A stretch of DNA of 36,202 nucleotides, taken from contig JAVWYO010000007.1 in the NCBI GenBank assembly GCA_036661515.1, forward strand, positions 1 through 36,202, read 5' to 3'. A program made the translations under genes and the position numbers. Origin of the DNA: HGM05232 sp036661515. GTDB taxonomy: Bacteria > Bacteroidota > Bacteroidia > Bacteroidales > Muribaculaceae. The notes beneath the pieces are model-generated. The model did no database searches, had not been told where the DNA came from, and saw only the letters and a list, made by a program, of their open reading frames with translations. This document shows, in pieces, positions 33,538-36,202 of this stretch (position 1 is the stretch's first letter; each line of letters begins with the position of its first letter).

Positions 33538-33949
33538 AATAATAACAAATATATCTTAGAACAAAATGCACTGATTCAAATTAAAAGTACAAATTTAGGC
33601 AAATCCGTCAAGAAAATAGCTTTTGAAACTTTAAAATTAATTTTAAACAAATTACGAGTCATTACTTACACTCTTTTATGCCATGAAATTAGTATATAAC
33701 TTTTTAAGCCATTTCATCAAAAATCTCGCAAAATGCCAAAGATTTGCATTTTTAACAAAACTTTTCGGCCTTTTTATCGAAAAAATATTCGATTGTGGCT
33801 TTTAATTCAAAAAAAAACACGATATTTGCAAATGAAAATTAGGAATATTATGATTTTCTCATCTAAATAGGTGATGAACATTATTTTATGTGCCATTTTT
33901 TCACTACGTTTGTACAATCATAAATAACAACGAAAAAATAAGAAATACA
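33538..33949. promoter_or_regulatory. 412-nt intergenic region between the divergent beta-helix and HU genes
   Basis: Very AT-rich. It contains a minus-strand -7 box TATATTTG (33553-33546), only ~9 nt from the beta-helix ATG; this would give an almost leaderless mRNA or is fortuitous. It also has a small repeat ATCGAA/TTCGAT (33776-33793), and on the plus side the HU -7 box. I see no gene or RNA family in it. Confidence 0.5.
33905..33912 (+). promoter_or_regulatory. -7 box of the HU gene
   Basis: TACGTTTG fits TAnnTTTG; the -33 region is T-rich without a clear TTG. The start near 33919 puts ~31 nt before the ATG at 33950 and excludes the longer reading frame starting at 33890. Confidence 0.5.
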
Positions 33950-34222
33950 ATGACTAAAGCAGACATCGTAAACGAGATTGCAAAAACTACAGGCATCGAC
34001 AAGGCTGCCGTTCTTGAAACAGTAGAAAAATTCATGGATATTGTCAAGGATTCTCTTGCTCATGACGAAAATGTTTATTTGAGAGGCTTTGGTAGCTTCA
34101 TCGTAAAGACTCGTTCTCAAAAAACAGCTCGTAACATCTCGAAGAATACGACAATCATTATTCCTGAACACAAAATACCTGCGTTTAAGCCAGCCAAAGT
34201 GTTTATGGACGATGTGAAATAA
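33950..34222 (+). CDS. hup: HU-family DNA-binding protein
   Basis: The protein has 90 residues from MTKADIVNEI, the canonical HU start; an upstream in-frame ATG at 33890 would precede the promoter and add a non-conserved leader. The helical body carries EIAKTTGIDKAAVLETVEKF. The beta-arm region has LRGFGSFIVKTRSQKTARNI and a Pro near the arm tip (IIPEHKIPAFKPAK). It bends and compacts DNA as a dimer. It is followed by the microprotein and RNase G genes in the same direction, an arrangement I have seen in other Bacteroidota. Confidence 0.94.
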   Translation: MTKADIVNEIAKTTGIDKAAVLETVEKFMDIVKDSLAHDENVYLRGFGSFIVKTRSQKTARNISKNTTIIIPEHKIPAFKPAKVFMDDVK

Positions 34223-34281
34223 GAATTTCACAGCCAAGAAATAATCAATAACATTTTTTTAATTAATAAACTAAGGATAAG

Positions 34282-34371
34282 ATGCCAAGCGGAAAAAAAA
34301 GAAAAGGCCACAAAATGGCTACGCACAAGCGCAAAAAGAGGCTTAGAAAGAATAGACATAAGAAAAAATAA
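34282..34371 (+). CDS. 29-residue basic ribosomal microprotein, bS22/mS38 (AURKAIP1/COX24 domain) type
   Basis: The translation starts MPSGKKRKGHKMATHKRKKR and continues with nine more mostly basic residues, 29 in all; more than half are Lys or Arg. It matches the tiny Bacteroidota proteins annotated as AURKAIP1/COX24-domain proteins, related to mitochondrial mS38 and mycobacterial bS22, which sit in the decoding region of the small ribosomal subunit. The gene is 59 nt after the HU stop and ~200 nt before RNase G. It is too short for most ORF finders and easily missed. The family assignment is from memory of the conserved KMxTHKRKKR core, not from a search. Confidence 0.85.
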   Translation: MPSGKKRKGHKMATHKRKKRLRKNRHKKK

Positions 34372-34402
34372 TTTCTGATATCTTTCTAACATGAGTCATA
34401 CT

Positions 34403-34496
34403 AAGAACAAACCAGAAGAGTATAATAATAATTTTCTCTATCAAGTTTGTTCTTTGTGCTTTAAATCGATTGTTTTTATTGCGAGATAGAACAATC
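34403..34496 (+). promoter_or_regulatory. two stem-loops in the leader between the microprotein and RNase G
   Basis: AAGAACAAAC (34403-34412) pairs perfectly with GTTTGTTCTT (34445-34454), and GATTGTT (34468-34474) with AACAATC (34490-34496). Neither is followed by a clean T-run, so they look like mRNA structure rather than terminators. RNase E of other bacteria autoregulates through leader hairpins; a similar role here is inference. Confidence 0.4.
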
Positions 34497-34572
34497 ATAA
34501 GTCCCCACAAAACGTTAGAATCTATATTATTAATGGGTTCTATACTAAAACTATTATATTTTGTCTTCTGAG

Positions 34573-36192
34573 ATGAGAAGTGAACTTGTAATTGACGTAA
34601 AGTCTAAAGAAATATCTATTGCTCTGCTTGAGGATACACGATTAGTGTCACTTCAAAAGGAAGCACGCGACATCTCATATGCCGTAGGGAATATTTATAT
34701 TGCTAAAGTAAAGAAACTTATGCCTGGCCTTAATGCGGCATTTGTGAATGTAGGATATGAAAGAGATGCTTTTTTACATTACTTAGATTTGGGTGCGCAG
34801 TTCAATACAAACAAGCAATATATAAAAACCACTTTTGAAGACAAAAAGCACATACCTAACATCTCTAAAATAAAGCAAACTCCCGACATTGACAAGCACG
34901 GCACAATAACCGATCTTCTAAGTGTTGGACAAGAGCTATTAGTTCAAATTACAAAAGAGCCGATTTCCTCTAAAGGACCTCGTCTCACTACCGACATATC
35001 TTTCACTGGACGTTTCCTTGTACTTATTCCTTTTAGCGACAAAATCTCTGTTTCACAAAAAATTAAGGCTACTGAGGAAAAACTGCGCCTGCGTCAACTC
35101 ATTGAAAGTATTCGTCCTAAAAATTTTGGTGTCATTATTCGCACTTCAGCTGAAAACAAACGTGTTGCAGAACTCAATAACGAGTTGAAAACCCTTGTTA
35201 AGTGCTGGGACGATATGATTGCCAAAGCTCAAAAATCTGATATTCCTTCTTTAGTATTTGAAGAAGATAGTCGTGCATTAGGAGTGCTTCGCGATATTTT
35301 CAGCCCATCATTTGAAAACATACACGTCAATGATGAGGAAACTTTTCAACAAATAAGCAACTATGTAAGCCTCATTGCTCCAGAACGAAAAGAAATAGTA
35401 AAACTTTATAGCGAAGATGAGCCAATATTTGACCATTTCAATATTACGAAACAGGTAAAATCATCTTTCGGAAAAACTGTTTCATTCAAATCGGGTGCCT
35501 ACATTATTATCGAACACACTGAGGCTCTTCATGTTATAGATGTAAATTCTGGCAATCGCTCTAAGAGTGGTTCTAACCAAGAAAGCAACGCACTTGAAGT
35601 GAACCTGCGTGCTGCCGATGAGATTGCACGCCAGCTTCGTCTTCGTGACATGGGTGGAATTATTGTAATCGATTACATAGACATGAGCCAAGCTGAGCAC
35701 CGCCAAGCTCTATATGAACACATGCGCGATATTATGGCTACCGATCGAGCTCGACACAATATCTTACCTTTAAGTAAATTTGGATTAATGCAGATTACAC
35801 GCCAACGCGTGCGTCCTGCTCTCGACATTGTCACTGCTGAGGCTTGTCCTTCTTGTTATGGCAAAGGCGAGGTACAACCATCTCTACTATTTACCGACAA
35901 ATTAAAAGAAAAAATAGAATACCTACTTAACGACCTAAAGATTGCAAATTTCAATATATATGTTCACCCGTTTGTTGATGCCTATATAAAGAAAGGATTT
36001 ATTTCAATATATCGCAAATGGCGCGTTCTATATGGAGGTAAATTCCGTATTACTCCCGATCAATCGCTTGCCTATCTTGAATATCGTGTTATCGATAAGG
36101 ATAAAAACGAGATTGATGTAAAAGAAGAAAAGGATATAAATAGTTCTATTTCAAAAACAGAATCTAAATCAAAATCAAGCAAAGAAGAATAA
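34573..36192 (+). CDS. rng: ribonuclease E/G family endoribonuclease
   Basis: The protein has 539 residues from the ATG at 34573 (MRSELVIDV); a TTG at 34561 is also in frame but the family starts at the ATG. An S1 RNA-binding domain (about 35-140) carries a Bacteroidota insert (about 75-115). The RNase H-like and 5'-sensor regions follow, then the catalytic Asp pair: VIDVNSGNR (D323) and IVIDYIDM (D367). The zinc-link cysteines are in CPSC (C425, C428), used for dimer-of-dimer assembly. The C-terminus is a short Lys/Ser-rich tail without the long degradosome scaffold of E. coli RNase E. It matures rRNA and starts mRNA decay. Confidence 0.94.
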   Translation: MRSELVIDVKSKEISIALLEDTRLVSLQKEARDISYAVGNIYIAKVKKLMPGLNAAFVNVGYERDAFLHYLDLGAQFNTNKQYIKTTFEDKKHIPNISKIKQTPDIDKHGTITDLLSVGQELLVQITKEPISSKGPRLTTDISFTGRFLVLIPFSDKISVSQKIKATEEKLRLRQLIESIRPKNFGVIIRTSAENKRVAELNNELKTLVKCWDDMIAKAQKSDIPSLVFEEDSRALGVLRDIFSPSFENIHVNDEETFQQISNYVSLIAPERKEIVKLYSEDEPIFDHFNITKQVKSSFGKTVSFKSGAYIIIEHTEALHVIDVNSGNRSKSGSNQESNALEVNLRAADEIARQLRLRDMGGIIVIDYIDMSQAEHRQALYEHMRDIMATDRARHNILPLSKFGLMQITRQRVRPALDIVTAEACPSCYGKGEVQPSLLFTDKLKEKIEYLLNDLKIANFNIYVHPFVDAYIKKGFISIYRKWRVLYGGKFRITPDQSLAYLEYRVIDKDKNEIDVKEEKDINSSISKTESKSKSSKEE

Positions 36193-36202
36193 TAGATTTA
36201 TC

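Noticed and set aside
33890..33949. N-terminal extension of HU
   Set aside because: The 20 extra residues are not HU-like and would start before the predicted transcription start; the conserved start is at 33950.
1..36202. tRNA, rRNA genes and CRISPR arrays
   Set aside because: No cloverleaf with CCA-type end, no rRNA-like stretch, and no regularly spaced direct repeats were seen by reading; a tRNAscan or CRISPR finder run was not possible.

Overview
The window reads as an AT-rich chromosomal stretch of a Bacteroidales bacterium (phylum Bacteroidota), probably from a draft or metagenome assembly because it contains a run of ten Ns. The phylum call rests on several features: Bacteroidota-type promoters (-7 box TAnnTTTG, -33 TTG) in front of many genes; few Shine-Dalgarno sequences; an OmpA-family porin; a DUF4492-cydA-cydB cluster; a four-subunit 2-oxoacid:ferredoxin oxidoreductase; DUF4494; an RRM-type RNA-binding protein; and the order HU, 29-residue basic ribosomal microprotein, RNase G.

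Region 1 (1-9526, minus strand) is the most unusual part. It is a tight eight-gene operon with a good promoter at about 9498-9526. In transcription order it encodes: an orphan NMT1/THI5-like periplasmic binding protein; a Cache-HAMP-PP2C (RsbU/SpoIIE) phosphatase; an RsbW-like HATPase kinase; a STAS (RsbV-like) protein; a LuxE-type acyl-protein synthetase; a fusion of a LuxC-type acyl reductase with a PaaK-like adenylate-forming ligase; a fusion of a degenerate HATPase domain with a GNAT acetyltransferase; and an MFS exporter that runs off the left edge. It looks like a sensory partner-switching module wired directly to an acyl-activation, reduction, acetylation and export pathway. No luciferase (LuxAB), LuxD or sigma factor is present. 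I know of no described system with this composition.

Region 2 (9537-13375) holds a GNAT enzyme and an FKBP isomerase (minus), an RRM RNA-binding protein (plus) with a structured leader and a strong terminator, and a large secreted TPR protein (minus). Region 3 (13527-20022, plus) holds an NDH-2-ndh/META lipoprotein/thioredoxin-like/DUF2461 cluster, then the korDABC-type 2-oxoacid:ferredoxin oxidoreductase operon. A pair of convergent terminators separates it from ompA. Region 4 (20155-26444, minus) holds ompA, transketolase, a FucP-like sugar transporter, a YggS-type PLP protein and a DUF4494 protein.

Region 5 (26588-30309, plus) is the cytochrome bd operon followed by a YigZ/IMPACT protein. 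Region 6 (30346-33537, minus) is a YjjG-type HAD phosphatase, a YhhQ queuosine-precursor transporter and a secreted beta-helix protein. The last is broken by an assembly gap flanked by an exact 9-bp direct repeat. Region 7 (33905-36192, plus) is HU, a bS22/mS38-like microprotein and RNase G.

No rRNA, tRNA or CRISPR array was recognised. Two promoters (tkt and yigZ) sit inside terminator-like inverted repeats of the preceding gene.
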